Source: Azospirillum canadense (lineage in GTDB: Bacteria > Pseudomonadota > Alphaproteobacteria > Azospirillales > Azospirillaceae). From it: 64,000 nucleotides of DNA. Shown in pieces: positions 27,757 to 38,188 of this stretch. Made by a program: the position numbers and the translations under genes. Below the pieces are notes generated by a model. The model made no database searches, had not been told where the DNA came from, and saw only the letters and a list, made by a program, of their open reading frames with translations. The DNA lies in contig NZ_JAOQNG010000010.1 of the NCBI RefSeq assembly GCF_025961225.1, forward strand, positions 486,501-550,500, read 5' to 3'. Numbering within the stretch: the stretch's first letter is position 1; every line of letters begins with the position of its first letter.

Positions 27757-29190
27757 TTACGCCGGTTTCCACTCCGTGTGGACCATGCCCGGGCGGTCGA
27801 TGCGTTCGTAGCCGTGGGCGCCGAAATAGTCGCGCTGGGCCTGGATCATGTTCGCCCACAGCCGGCCGCTGCGGTAGCCGTCCCAGTAGGCGAGCGCGGA
27901 GGACATGGCGGGGACCGGCACGGAGGCCAGCGTCGCCTGCGCCACGACGCGGCGGAAGCCGGTGTCTCCCTTGGTCATCAACCCGGCGATCTCCGGGTCG
28001 AGCATCAGGTTGGGCAGGTCGGGAGCCCGGTTGAGCGCCGCCAGGATGCGGTCGAGCAGGCGGGCGCGGATGATGCAGCCGCCGCGCCAGATGCGCGCCA
28101 CGGCGGCGAGGTCCACGTCCCAGCCGAACTGGCGGCTGCCGGCGGCGATCACCGCGAAACCCTGGGCGTAGACGGCGATCCGCCCGCCAAGCAGAGCGTC
28201 GCCGACGGAGGACACCAGATCGTCGGGCGCCGCCGCGGTGTGGGAGGGGAAGGCGGCCGCGGCGCGGATGCGCTCGTCCTTCAGCGCGGACAGGCAGCGG
28301 GCGTGCACGGCCTCCGCGATGGTCGGGGCGGGCATGCCCAGCTCCAGCGCGGTGGTCGCGGCCCAGTGGCCGGTGCCCTTCTGGCCGGCGGCGTCGCGGA
28401 TGATCTCCAGGATCGGGGAGCCCGTCTCGGCGTCCTTCGTCCGCAGGATGTCGGTGGTGATCTCCATCAGGTAGGAGGCCAGCTCCCCCCGGTTCCACTC
28501 CGCGAAGCTGTCGGCCAGCCGCTCGTAGGAGAAGCCGCCGAGATTGCGCAGCAGGTAGTAGGCCTCGGAGATGAGCTGCATGTCGGCATATTCGATGCCG
28601 TTGTGGATCATCTTCACGAAATGGCCCGCACCCTCCGGCCCGACGCGGGCGAAGCAGGGATCGCCGTCCGGGGCGCGGGCGGCGATGGCGGTCAGCAGCG
28701 GGGCGACGGGGGCCAGCGCCTCCGCCGGACCGCCGGCCATCAGGGAGGGGCCGCGCCGGGCGCCTTCCTCACCGCCGGACACGCCGAGGCCGACGAAATG
28801 CACGCCGCTCTGCTGGGCCAGCGCCGAGCGCCGGTTGGTGTCGCGGAAATGCGAGTTGCCGCCGTCGATCAGCACGTCGCCCGGCGACAGGCGCGGCAGC
28901 AGGGCGGACAGCAGCGCGTCCACCGGCGCGCCGGCCGGCACCATCATCAGGATGGTGCGCGGCGCCTTCAGGGCGCCCAGAAGCTCCTCCGGCGAGGCGC
29001 AGGGCACCGCTGCGGCGACATGGGCGGCGAAGTCGGCGCGGCGGCCGGCGTCGAGGTCATAGCCGGCGACCTTGGCCCCGTGGTCGGCCAGATTGGCGGC
29101 GAGGTTGCGCCCCATCACACCCAGGCCAACCACACCGATATCGGCAGCACCGTTCCCAACACCGGGGGTGGCCGAGTTACCCTGCACCAT
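27757..29190 (-). CDS. gnd: 6-phosphogluconate dehydrogenase, decarboxylating
   Basis: The 477-residue product has an N-terminal NADP-binding domain (GVVGLGVMGRNLAANLADHG) and a 6PGDH C-terminal domain. Catalytic motifs are VSGGEEGARRGPSLMAGG and HFVKMIHNGIEYADMQLISE with the conserved Lys and Asn. It converts 6-phosphogluconate to ribulose 5-phosphate and CO2, yielding NADPH. The ATG at 29190 follows GGGAG; a GTG one codon earlier is less likely. It lies 79 bases downstream of gntR on the same strand, opposite gntK and edd. The locus can therefore send 6-phosphogluconate either into the pentose phosphate branch or the Entner-Doudoroff branch. Confidence 0.95.
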   Translation of the reverse strand: MVQGNSATPGVGNGAADIGVVGLGVMGRNLAANLADHGAKVAGYDLDAGRRADFAAHVAAAVPCASPEELLGALKAPRTILMMVPAGAPVDALLSALLPRLSPGDVLIDGGNSHFRDTNRRSALAQQSGVHFVGLGVSGGEEGARRGPSLMAGGPAEALAPVAPLLTAIAARAPDGDPCFARVGPEGAGHFVKMIHNGIEYADMQLISEAYYLLRNLGGFSYERLADSFAEWNRGELASYLMEITTDILRTKDAETGSPILEIIRDAAGQKGTGHWAATTALELGMPAPTIAEAVHARCLSALKDERIRAAAAFPSHTAAAPDDLVSSVGDALLGGRIAVYAQGFAVIAAGSRQFGWDVDLAAVARIWRGGCIIRARLLDRILAALNRAPDLPNLMLDPEIAGLMTKGDTGFRRVVAQATLASVPVPAMSSALAYWDGYRSGRLWANMIQAQRDYFGAHGYERIDRPGMVHTEWKPA

Positions 29191-29269
29191 CACAACGAAC
29201 TCCCGTCGATTCTCTTTTTCATAAACTCCGCCTTCCTAAACTCCGTCCGGCGGAGGTTGGTTGCGGACT

Positions 29270-30337
29270 TCAAGTGGTCTCTCGGACCATCAGGCGAAAG
29301 CCCAGGTCCACGCTTCGTGGTCCGTCGTCGCGTCCATTCATGGCGGCGAGCAGAAGGTGCGCGGCCTCCACGCCGATGGCGTGGCGGGGGGTGGCGACGG
29401 TGGTCAGCGGCGGAAGAGTCCAGGCGGCCCCGCCCAGGTCGTTGAACCCGGCCAGCGCCAGCCGCCCCGGCACGGCGATGCTGCGGCGCGCGCAATGGAA
29501 CAGCGCGCCCTGCGCCAAGTCGTCGTTGCACAGGAACAGCGCGTCGATGTCCGGATGGGCAGCCAGCATGCGCTCCAGCAGCTCGGCGCCGAGCGCCACG
29601 CTGGTGGAGTCTGGAACCATGAGTTCCAACGACGGGTCGTGCCGGCCGGCCTCGACCAGGGCTTGGCGCCAGCCGTCGCAGCGCTGGCGCGTGCGCGGGT
29701 CGAGCTGCCCGGCGATCAGGCCGATGCGCCGCCGCCCGCGCTCCACCAGATGCCGCCCCACGGCGTGGCCGGCGTCGAACTGGGAAAAGCCGACGGTCAG
29801 GGCGTCGTCTGCGTCCGGAGCCAGATCCATGGTGTGCACGACCGGCGTGGGGATGCTGCGCAGCAGGTCCCAGGTCGCGGGCGTGTGGTCGAGGCCGGTC
29901 AGGATGACGCCGTCCGGTCCGCTGGCGAGCTGCGTGCGCAGCACACGCTCCTCCTCCTCCGGCGTGTAGCCGGTGACGCCGATCACCGGCTGGTAGCCGT
30001 GCGGGCTCAGCGTCTCCTGGATGCCGGCCAGCACGTCGATGAAGACGGAATTGGTCAGCGACGGGATCAGCACCGTCACCGTCATGCTGCGCGCCGTGGC
30101 CAGCGCCGCGGCCAGCCGGCTCGGCACGAAGCCCAGCCGGCGGCTCGCCTCCGCGACGCGGGCGCGCACCTCCTCGCTGACCTTGTCGGGTCGGTTCAGC
30201 GCGCGCGACACCGTCATGGCGCTGACGCCGGCGGCGGTCGCCACGTCGGCCATGGTGGCGCGGCCGGTGCGCGAGGAGCGGGGCTTGCGGGTGGGCACGG
30301 GCAGGGCGTTTCGGTGTTGCGTTTTTAAGCCCCCCAT
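29270..30337 (-). CDS. gntR: LacI-family gluconate repressor GntR
   Basis: The 355-residue product has a LacI-type HTH (about 28-52, TMADVATAAGVSAMTVSRAL) and a periplasmic-binding-protein-like effector domain. Sequence and context point to GntR, which in E. coli releases DNA when gluconate binds. Two near-identical operators resembling the E. coli GntR site lie in the gap between this gene and divergent gntK. The ATG at 30337 is preferred over an upstream TTG. It probably represses gntK-edd and its own transcript with gnd. Confidence 0.9.
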   Translation of the reverse strand: MGGLKTQHRNALPVPTRKPRSSRTGRATMADVATAAGVSAMTVSRALNRPDKVSEEVRARVAEASRRLGFVPSRLAAALATARSMTVTVLIPSLTNSVFIDVLAGIQETLSPHGYQPVIGVTGYTPEEEERVLRTQLASGPDGVILTGLDHTPATWDLLRSIPTPVVHTMDLAPDADDALTVGFSQFDAGHAVGRHLVERGRRRIGLIAGQLDPRTRQRCDGWRQALVEAGRHDPSLELMVPDSTSVALGAELLERMLAAHPDIDALFLCNDDLAQGALFHCARRSIAVPGRLALAGFNDLGGAAWTLPPLTTVATPRHAIGVEAAHLLLAAMNGRDDGPRSVDLGFRLMVRETT

Positions 30338-30371
30338 TATCCCGCGTCGCAAAGCCCTTTACAAGCCCTTG

Positions 30372-30387
30372 GTGTTAGCGGTAACAT
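30372..30387. promoter_or_regulatory. GntR-type operator, gntR-proximal
   Basis: GTGTTAGCGGTAACAT contains the 14-base core TGTTAGCGGTAACA, the exact reverse complement of the core at 30450-30463. It resembles the E. coli GntR consensus ATGTTACC(G/C)GTAACAT. It lies 35 bases upstream of the gntR start and is centred 77 bases from the second site. Confidence 0.75.
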
Positions 30388-30448
30388 CGAAACATTCCCT
30401 GACTGATGTCGTTGAGGCTTCCCGGCATGCGCTCATATCCGTCTTCTG

Positions 30449-30464
30449 ATGTTACCGCTAACAT
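30449..30464. promoter_or_regulatory. GntR-type operator overlapping the gntK start
   Basis: ATGTTACCGCTAACAT is a close match to the GntR operator consensus and to the inverted copy at 30372-30387. Its last bases include the proposed gntK ATG at 30463. A possible promoter, TTGAGG (30412) and ATATCC (30435) with 17-base spacing, lies between the two operators. Both sites could then support repression by looping or steric block. Confidence 0.75.
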
Positions 30465-30981
30465 GGCTTCTGAGAAAGCTGGTCCTGTGGATGCCATCGT
30501 CGTGATGGGTGTGGCCGGCTGCGGCAAGACCTCCGTGGGGCAGGCGCTGGCGGGGATTCTCGGCTGGCCGTTCCTGGAGGGCGACAGCTTCCACCCGGCG
30601 GAGAACATCGCGAAGATGTCGGCGGGCATCCCGCTCCAGGACGAGGACCGCTGGGGCTGGCTGGACATCATCGCCGCCCGAATCGCGCAGGCCCGCGCGT
30701 CGGGGGAGAGCGTGGTGGTCTCCTGCTCGGCCCTGAAGCGCCGCTACCGCGAGCGGCTGGCTGCCGGGGGGCTGCGCGTCCTGTTCGTCCACCTGCACGG
30801 CACGCCGGAGCTGATCCACAGCCGGATGGCGCTGCGCACCGGCCATTACATGCCGACCAGCCTGCTCGACAGCCAATTCGCCGCGCTGGAGCCCTTGGCA
30901 GCGGACGAGTTCGGCATCACCTGCGACATCGACGCATCCCCGGCGGAGATCGCCGCCCGCGTCGCACCGCTCGTTTCCTGA
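30463..30981 (+). CDS. gntK: Gluconokinase
   Basis: The product is about 172 residues and is a P-loop kinase of the GntK family. Walker A is GVAGCGKTS, then EGDSFHP and NIAKMSAGIPLQDEDRWGWL bind the sugar, and SCSALKRRYRERL and the lid HYMPTSLLDSQ complete the signature. It phosphorylates gluconate to 6-phosphogluconate. The start is uncertain. ATG 30463 overlaps an operator and lacks a ribosome site; a GTG at 30487 or ATG at 30406 are alternatives. edd follows after 38 bases. No gluconate permease is nearby. Confidence 0.92.
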   Translation: MASEKAGPVDAIVVMGVAGCGKTSVGQALAGILGWPFLEGDSFHPAENIAKMSAGIPLQDEDRWGWLDIIAARIAQARASGESVVVSCSALKRRYRERLAAGGLRVLFVHLHGTPELIHSRMALRTGHYMPTSLLDSQFAALEPLAADEFGITCDIDASPAEIAARVAPLVS

Positions 30982-31019
30982 ATTTTCGCAATTTCAAGAC
31001 ACCAGCGAAGGATCGCCCC

Positions 31020-32822
<1,803 letters not shown>

Positions 32823-32831
32823 GGAGAAATT

Positions 32832-32854
32832 CCTTCTCCCCTCCGGGGAGAAGG
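32832..32854 (+). terminator. Strong hairpin directly after edd
   Basis: CCTTCTCCCC (32832-32841) pairs perfectly with GGGGAGAAGG (32845-32854) around a TCC loop, ten bases after the edd stop codon. A hairpin of the same plan follows moeA. Position and stability suggest a terminator for gntK-edd, although no T-run follows. Confidence 0.6.
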
Positions 32855-32952
32855 TTAGGATGAGGGGGCGGCCGAAGGCCGGACCAGCACTGCAATGAGG
32901 TTGCGTTTACGCCCTTACGGGCGCCCCTCACCCTAACCCTCACCCCGCTTTC

Positions 32953-33000
32953 GGCGGACCAAAGATCCGCCTGCCGCGTCAGCGCAAACGTTGTTTGCGC
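32953..33000. repeat. 48-bp double-hairpin repeat, second copy
   Basis: GGCGGACC...GATCCGCC and GCGCAAAC...GTTTGCGC form two adjacent stem-loops joined by TGCCGCGTCA. The same arrangement occurs at 27648-27695. It lies in the convergent gap between edd and the hydratase gene, flanked by C-rich and G-rich tracts as in the other copy. The rest of the gap (32855-33027) has no coding signal. Confidence 0.75.
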
Positions 33001-33027
33001 GTGAGCGGAGGGGAGAGGGGATTACGG

Positions 33028-33765
33028 TCACTCCACCGTCAGCTCATACGTCCCCATCGTCCCGTAGGTCGCGACGCTGCGGCTGCCGGGCTTCACGAAG
33101 ACGGTGCCGGTGTGGGAGCCGGTGGTGACCACGTCGCCGGCCTTCAGGCCGCCGAGGCTCACGGCACCCACATTCGCCATCCACACCAGAAGGCGCACGG
33201 GCTCGCCGGCGGAGTTGCCGCCGACCGTGTCCTTCTCGCGCTTGCCGTCCACGTCCAGCGTCACGCGCTCCGTGATCGGGTCGAGCGATCGCCAGTTGGG
33301 GATGGCCGGGCCGACGACCAGGGCGCCGTGGTTGAGCTGGTCGGCCATGTGGCTCAGCCCATCCTGCGTGCCGAAGCCGGCGAAGCGGGTGTCCACGATC
33401 TCAAAGGCCGGATGCAGGGAGGCGACGGCGTCGAGCACCTCGTCCCGCGTGTAGGGCTGGGTGCGGGGCGGCAGGTCCTTGGCGAAGCGGTAGGCGATCT
33501 CCGCCTCCATGCCGATGACCTGGAACATGGAGGCCGGCAGGCGGTCGACGCCGGTGAAGGTGGTTTCCGCGTGGATCGGGGCACGGAACGGCTCCGAATC
33601 GGGCGTGCGGGCGCCGACCTTCCAGGCGACGACGGGGCCGAGGCGCCGGGCGACGGCGTCCTGGATGGCGTAGGCGTCGGCCTCGCTGACGGGGGGAGCG
33701 GGAAGGGCCGTCAGCCAGTTGCGGGTGCGGCGCGCTTCCAGCAGCGCGTCGACGGTGGTGTTCAT
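33028..33765 (-). CDS. 2-oxopent-4-enoate hydratase/fumarylacetoacetate hydrolase-family protein
   Basis: The 245-residue product has the MhpD/FAH fold. VVAWKVGARTPDS sits near residue 46, the metal-binding acidic pair is in MEAEIAYRFAKDLPP (about 85), and the C-terminal core is GDVVTTGSHTGTVFVKPG. Relatives hydrate 2-keto-4-pentenoate or cleave or decarboxylate acylpyruvates. Substrate is unknown. Its start overlaps the stop of the LacI gene by four bases, so it is the last gene of a transport and catabolic operon for an unidentified, probably 2-keto or 2-hydroxy acid, substrate. Confidence 0.85.
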   Translation of the reverse strand: MNTTVDALLEARRTRNWLTALPAPPVSEADAYAIQDAVARRLGPVVAWKVGARTPDSEPFRAPIHAETTFTGVDRLPASMFQVIGMEAEIAYRFAKDLPPRTQPYTRDEVLDAVASLHPAFEIVDTRFAGFGTQDGLSHMADQLNHGALVVGPAIPNWRSLDPITERVTLDVDGKREKDTVGGNSAGEPVRLLVWMANVGAVSLGGLKAGDVVTTGSHTGTVFVKPGSRSVATYGTMGTYELTVE

Positions 33766-34844
33766 TTCGGGAACCTCTGGGTGTTTGTTCGTTGGTTGAT
33801 TGTTCGCTGGCTCATCGCGCCGCAGGATTCGCGGACGACAAGGCGTGCGGGCAGGATCACCCGTTCCGGAGCGCCCTGCGGATCCGCGATGCGGCGCAGC
33901 AACAACCGTGCCGCCTCCTGCCCGATCTGGCGGGCGGAGGTGGAAATGGTGGTCAGGGCCGGCCGGCTGAAGGCCGCTTCGGCCACATCGTCGAAGCCGG
34001 TCACGGCGATGTCGTGTCCGGCCTTCAGCCCGCGCGCCTCAAGCCCCAGCATGACGCCGAAGGCGACCATGTCGTTGTAACAAAGCGCCGCGGTCGGCGG
34101 ATCGGGCAGATCGAGCAAGGGGCCGATGGCGTCCACCCCGGCCCGGCGGGTCGGCGCGCAGCGCACGATCAGGTCGGCCGACAGGCCGTGCCGGCGCATG
34201 GCGGTGCCGAAGCCGGTGCGGCGGGCGGCGGTCGCGGAGTGGGTGAGGTTGCCGCCGACGAAGGCGATGCGGCGGTGGCCGAGACGGATCAGATGCTCCG
34301 TCATCATCTCCATGCCGAACTCGTAATCCACGCCGGCATAGTCGCCGTTGCGCGCCGAGACGAAGCGGAGTGCCTGGACGAAGGGCAGTTGCCACTGGTG
34401 CAGGCGGTCGAGCAGGTCGGGCTGGGTACCGGCGGTGGGGCAGAGGATGACGCCGTCGACGTTGTGCTCCCGCATCCGTTGGAGGAAGCGGTCCTGCCGT
34501 TCCGGTGATTCAGCGGTGTTGGCGAGGAAGGCGACGACGCCCTCCTCCCCCAGCACCTCGTCCACGCCGGCGGTCAGTTCGCCGTAGAAGGCGTTGCTGA
34601 TCTCACAGACCAGCAGCCCGACCGTGTTGGTGCGGGCGGCGCGCAGCGTCGCCGCGCCGCGGTTGTAGACGTAGCCAAGCTCCTTGATGGCGGCCTGGAC
34701 GCGGTCGCGGGTGTCGGCTGCGACCAGCGGGCTGTCGCGCAGCACCAGCGAAACCGTCGATCGCGACACGCCCGCGTGGCTTGCCACCTCCGTCAGGGTG
34801 ATGCGGTTGGGGCCACGGTTTTCGCGTTCGTCCAGGATCGTCAT
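33762..34844 (-). CDS. LacI-family regulator of the adjacent transport/catabolic operon
   Basis: The 360-residue product has an N-terminal HTH (about 17-42, TLTEVASHAGVSRSTVSLVL), the hinge helix (AAATLRAARTNTVGLLV) and a sugar-binding-like effector domain. Unusually it is embedded in the operon, 17 bases after the dehydrogenase gene and overlapping the hydratase gene by four bases. It would thus be expressed with its targets. A perfect 18-bp palindrome at 38970-38987, upstream of the first operon gene, is a candidate binding site. The inducer is unknown. Confidence 0.9.
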   Translation of the reverse strand: MTILDERENRGPNRITLTEVASHAGVSRSTVSLVLRDSPLVAADTRDRVQAAIKELGYVYNRGAATLRAARTNTVGLLVCEISNAFYGELTAGVDEVLGEEGVVAFLANTAESPERQDRFLQRMREHNVDGVILCPTAGTQPDLLDRLHQWQLPFVQALRFVSARNGDYAGVDYEFGMEMMTEHLIRLGHRRIAFVGGNLTHSATAARRTGFGTAMRRHGLSADLIVRCAPTRRAGVDAIGPLLDLPDPPTAALCYNDMVAFGVMLGLEARGLKAGHDIAVTGFDDVAEAAFSRPALTTISTSARQIGQEAARLLLRRIADPQGAPERVILPARLVVRESCGAMSQRTINQRTNTQRFPK

Positions 34845-34861
34845 CAGGCGCTTTCGGTAAC

Positions 34862-35800
34862 CTACACCACCGGCGTCAGCAGCGGCTGGCCGGCGAAGAA
34901 GGCCTTCAGGTTGTCGAGCACGAGATTGCCCATCGCCATGCGCGTCTCCACGGTTGCGCTGGCTTGGTGCGGTTGCAGGGCGACGTTGTCAAGCGCGAAC
35001 AGGGCTTCCGGCGCGTGCGGCTCGTTGGCGAAGACGTCGAGGCCGGCGCCGCCCAGGCGGCCGTCCTGGAGGGCGGCGACCAGTTCCGGCTCGTCCACCA
35101 CGCTGCCGCGGGCGACGTTGACCAGCAGGCCGTCCGGCCCCAGCGCCTCGATCACCGCGCGGTTGACCATGTTGCGGGACTCCGGCCCGGCCGAGGCGGC
35201 GACGATCAGGATATCGCTGTCCCGCGCCAGATCGACCGGCGAGGCCACGAAACGGTAGGGCACGTCGGTGCGCGGCTTGCGGTTGGTGTAGGAAATCGCC
35301 ATGCCGAAGCCGGCCGCGCGCTCCGCGATCGCCAAGCCGATGCGGCCGAGGCCGAGGATGCCCAGCCGCTTGCCGGTCACCTTGCGGGCGAGCGGCAGCT
35401 TGCCCGTCGGCCACTGGCCGGCGCGGACGAAGCGGTCGCCCACGGCCATGCGGCGCGACGCCATGATCATCAGCCCGATGGCGAGGTCGGCCACGTCGTC
35501 GTTCAGCACGTCCGGCGTGTTGGTGACGCGCACGCCCTTCGCCTGGGCGTGCTTCAGGTCGACCGCGTCGGTGCCGACGCCGTTGATGGTGACGATGCCC
35601 AGGTTGGTGCAGGCGTCCATCACGGCGTTGCTGACACCGGTGCCGCCGCCTGTGACAACGGCGCGGACGCGCGGCCCCACCTCCGCCATGAAGCGCTCAC
35701 GGTCGGGCGCGGACGACAGGCGGTGCACGGTGTAGTCTGCGTCGAGCGCCGCCTCGATGCCCGGCATCATGGGCTCGACCAGAAGGATCTCGGGCTTCAT
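34862..35800 (-). CDS. D-2-hydroxyacid dehydrogenase (GhrB/hydroxypyruvate reductase type)
   Basis: The 312-residue product has the NAD(P)-binding motif LGILGLGRIGLAIAERAAGF (about 145-165). The catalytic Arg is in NVARGSVVDE, the Glu in the DVFANEP region, and the His in LQPHQAS. These enzymes interconvert 2-keto acids such as glyoxylate, hydroxypyruvate or 2-ketogluconate with D-2-hydroxy acids. The substrate is probably the solute imported by the upstream ABC transporter, or a product of it. It begins 13 bases after the ATPase stop codon. Confidence 0.9.
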   Translation of the reverse strand: MKPEILLVEPMMPGIEAALDADYTVHRLSSAPDRERFMAEVGPRVRAVVTGGGTGVSNAVMDACTNLGIVTINGVGTDAVDLKHAQAKGVRVTNTPDVLNDDVADLAIGLMIMASRRMAVGDRFVRAGQWPTGKLPLARKVTGKRLGILGLGRIGLAIAERAAGFGMAISYTNRKPRTDVPYRFVASPVDLARDSDILIVAASAGPESRNMVNRAVIEALGPDGLLVNVARGSVVDEPELVAALQDGRLGGAGLDVFANEPHAPEALFALDNVALQPHQASATVETRMAMGNLVLDNLKAFFAGQPLLTPVV

Positions 35801-35813
35801 CGCAAAACGGTCC

Positions 35814-36602
35814 TTAATGGGAGAGGATTTGGCCGAGGAAGTTGCGCGTCCGCTCGGACTTCGGGTTGGTGAAGAACTCCGCCGGGGACGCCTCCTCGAC
35901 GATCTCGCCGCGGTCCATGAAGATGACGCGGTCGGCGACCGACTTGGCGAAGCCCATCTCGTGCGTGACGCAGAGCATGGTCATGCCGTCCTCGGCCAGC
36001 CCGATCATGGTGTCGAGCACCTCCTTGACCATCTCCGGGTCAAGCGCGGAGGTCGGCTCGTCAAACAGCATGACCTTGGGGTTCATGCAGAGCGAGCGGG
36101 CGATCGCGACGCGCTGCTGCTGGCCGCCGGACAGCTGGCCCGGATGCTTGTGCGCCTGGTCGGGGATGCGGACGCGCTGCAGGTACTTCATGGCGATGGC
36201 CTCGGCCTCCGCCTTTGTGGTGCCGCGGACCTTCATCGGCGCCAGCATGCAGTTCTGCAAAACGGTCAGGTGCGGGAACAGGTTGAACTGCTGGAACACC
36301 ATGCCGACCTCCCGCCGCACCTGGTCCAGGTGGCGGTGCTGACTGTCGAGCGTGATCCCGTTCACGGTGATCGTGCCCTGCTGGTGCTTTTCCAGCTGGT
36401 TGATGCAGCGGATCAGGGTCGACTTGCCGGAGCCGGACGGGCCGCAGATGACGATGCGCTCGCCCTTGTGGACCTCCAGGTTGATGTTCTTCAGCACCTG
36501 GAAGCTGTCGTACCATTTCTGGACGCCATCCATGCGGATGACGACCTCGCTGCTGATGGGGCGCGGCGCGCCATCGCCCGCGTGATCGAAAGCCATCGCC
36601 AT
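35814..36602 (-). CDS. Polar amino acid-type ABC transporter ATPase (GlnQ-like)
   Basis: The 262-residue product has Walker A GPSGSGKSTLIRC, Q-loop VFQQFNLFPHLTV, signature LSGGQQQRVAIARSL, Walker B VMLFDEPTSALDPE and H-loop THEMGFAKSVAD. It fits the GlnQ/HisP/ArtP group that works with family 3 binding proteins. The ATG at 36602 follows AAGGAGT at ideal spacing. A perfect 11-bp hairpin separates it from the upstream binding-protein gene, so its expression may be lower than that of the binding protein. Confidence 0.95.
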   Translation of the reverse strand: MAMAFDHAGDGAPRPISSEVVIRMDGVQKWYDSFQVLKNINLEVHKGERIVICGPSGSGKSTLIRCINQLEKHQQGTITVNGITLDSQHRHLDQVRREVGMVFQQFNLFPHLTVLQNCMLAPMKVRGTTKAEAEAIAMKYLQRVRIPDQAHKHPGQLSGGQQQRVAIARSLCMNPKVMLFDEPTSALDPEMVKEVLDTMIGLAEDGMTMLCVTHEMGFAKSVADRVIFMDRGEIVEEASPAEFFTNPKSERTRNFLGQILSH

Positions 36603-36630
36603 GGGTGGACTCCTTGGGAACAGGGTGCCC

Positions 36631-36663
36631 TTCCCCTCTCCCGGCAGGGCCAGGAGAGGGGAA
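36631..36663 (-). terminator. Intra-operon hairpin after the binding-protein gene
   Basis: TTCCCCTCTCC (36631-36641) and GGAGAGGGGAA (36653-36663) form a perfect 11-bp stem with an 11-base loop, ten bases after the binding-protein stop codon on the minus strand. Such hairpins commonly stabilise upstream mRNA or terminate part of transcription in ABC transporter operons. Confidence 0.55.
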
Positions 36664-36673
36664 TAAGCGCAAA

Positions 36674-37486
36674 TCAGGACTTGGTCAGCGGGGGCAGGTC
36701 GGTGCCCAGCCACTTCTGGTGGATGGCGTTCAACTCGCCGTTGGCCTTGGTCTGCTCGATGAAGTCGTTGACCCACTTCAGCAGGGCGTCCTGGCCCTGG
36801 CGCATGGCGATGCCCTGCACCTGACGGTTCAGCACGAACTTCATCTCGTAGTTGGACTGCGGGGCCAGCTTCTTGATCTCCTTGGCGACCACGTTGCTGA
36901 GGCCCAGCGCGTCCACCTGGCCGGACAGCATCGCCTGCACGGCGCTGGCGTCGTCGTCGAAGCGCATGATGCGCGCGTCCTTCGGGGCGACGGCGGTCAG
37001 GGCGTTGTCCTGGGTGCTGGCGCGGGCGACGCCGACGCGCTTGCCGGACAGCTCCGCGGCCTCCTTGATCTTGGTGCTGGCCGGGGCGACGAGGCCGATC
37101 TCGATGGCGGCGTAGGGCTCGGAGAATTGCACCTGCTTGGCGCGCTCCGCCGTGATGCCGAGCGAGGCGACGAGCAGGTCGACCTTGTTGGTCAGCAGGT
37201 AGGGAATGCGGTTCGGGCCGGTGACCGGGACGATCTCGACCGGAACGCCCATGTGCTTGCCCAGCAGCTTGGCGACGTCGGCGTCGTAGCCGTCGGGCTT
37301 GCCGTCCGACGTGGTGATGCCGAAGGGCGGGAAGTCCACCAGCATGCCGATGGTCAGCTTGCCCTTGGACTTGATCTCGTCGACGGTCTGGGCGGCGGCG
37401 GGGGCCACGTAGGCGGCCGTCATCATGGTGGTGGCGGCCATCAGGGCGCCGGCGACGACGAGGCGGCGGGTGATCGAGATGCTCAT
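36674..37486 (-). CDS. Family 3 substrate-binding protein of ABC transporter
   Basis: The 270-residue product has a Sec signal peptide (cut near YVAPAAAQTV, about residue 33) and a SBP_bac_3 fold. The first strand is KGKLTIGMLVDFPPFG, then PDGYDADVAKLLGKHMGVPV and LLTNKVDLLVASLGITAERA. Family 3 proteins bind amino acids or related small acids in the periplasm. The ligand cannot be read from sequence; the operon enzymes hint at a keto or hydroxy acid or an amino acid precursor of one. It follows the two permease genes. Confidence 0.93.
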   Translation of the reverse strand: MSISITRRLVVAGALMAATTMMTAAYVAPAAAQTVDEIKSKGKLTIGMLVDFPPFGITTSDGKPDGYDADVAKLLGKHMGVPVEIVPVTGPNRIPYLLTNKVDLLVASLGITAERAKQVQFSEPYAAIEIGLVAPASTKIKEAAELSGKRVGVARASTQDNALTAVAPKDARIMRFDDDASAVQAMLSGQVDALGLSNVVAKEIKKLAPQSNYEMKFVLNRQVQGIAMRQGQDALLKWVNDFIEQTKANGELNAIHQKWLGTDLPPLTKS

Positions 37487-37521
37487 GGACGATTCCCTCA
37501 CGTTTTGATTTTTGAACGATC

Positions 37522-38175
37522 TCAGCGGGCGGGTGCCGCGTAGCGCTGCTCCAGCCGGGCGCTCAGCAGCGACAGCGGCCAGCACAGGACGAAGTAGATC
37601 GCGGCGACGATCCCGAACACCAGGAAGGGCTGGAAGGTGGCGTTGTTGACGATCTGGCCGGCGCGGGTCAGTTCGGTGAAGCCGATGATGGCGGCCAGCG
37701 ACGTGCTCTTGATCAGCTGCACCAGGAAGCCGACGGTCGGCGGCACCGCGACCTTCACCGCCTGCGGCAGGATGACGTAGCGCATCAGCCCCGGAAAGCG
37801 CAGGCCGAGCGCGGAGGCCGCCTCCCACTGGCCGCGCGGCACGGCCTGGATGCAGCCGCGCCAGATCTCGCCCAGGAAGGCGCTGGCGTTCAGCGTCAGG
37901 CCCAGCGCCGCCGCGGCCCAGGGGTTCATGTCGATCCCCATGACGGTCGCGCCGAAGAAGACCAGGAACAGCTGCATCAGCAGCGGCGTGCCCTGGAACA
38001 GCTGGATGTAGCCGGTGGCGAGCAGGCGGACCGGCTTGATCGTGGAAGTGCGGCCCAGCGCGACGAACAGGCCCACGGTCGCGCCGCCGATGAAGGCGAT
38101 CACCGACAGGGCCAGCGTCCATTGCACGGCGCTGAGCAGGAACAGGAACTCGTTGTACCCGAAGGAGCGGATCAT
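37522..38175 (-). CDS. Polar amino acid-type ABC permease
   Basis: The 217-residue product has the HisM/GlnP-type permease fold with about five membrane segments. It carries the family phrase GTPLLMQLFLVFFGATVMG and the EAA-loop region EAASALGLRFPGLMRYVILP. It is one of two permeases forming the channel with the ATPase at 35814. The ATG is 13 bases downstream of the stop codon of the second permease gene, which is frameshifted, so this subunit may lack its partner. Confidence 0.93.
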   Translation of the reverse strand: MIRSFGYNEFLFLLSAVQWTLALSVIAFIGGATVGLFVALGRTSTIKPVRLLATGYIQLFQGTPLLMQLFLVFFGATVMGIDMNPWAAAALGLTLNASAFLGEIWRGCIQAVPRGQWEAASALGLRFPGLMRYVILPQAVKVAVPPTVGFLVQLIKSTSLAAIIGFTELTRAGQIVNNATFQPFLVFGIVAAIYFVLCWPLSLLSARLEQRYAAPAR

Positions 38176-38188
38176 GGCGCGGGGCTCC

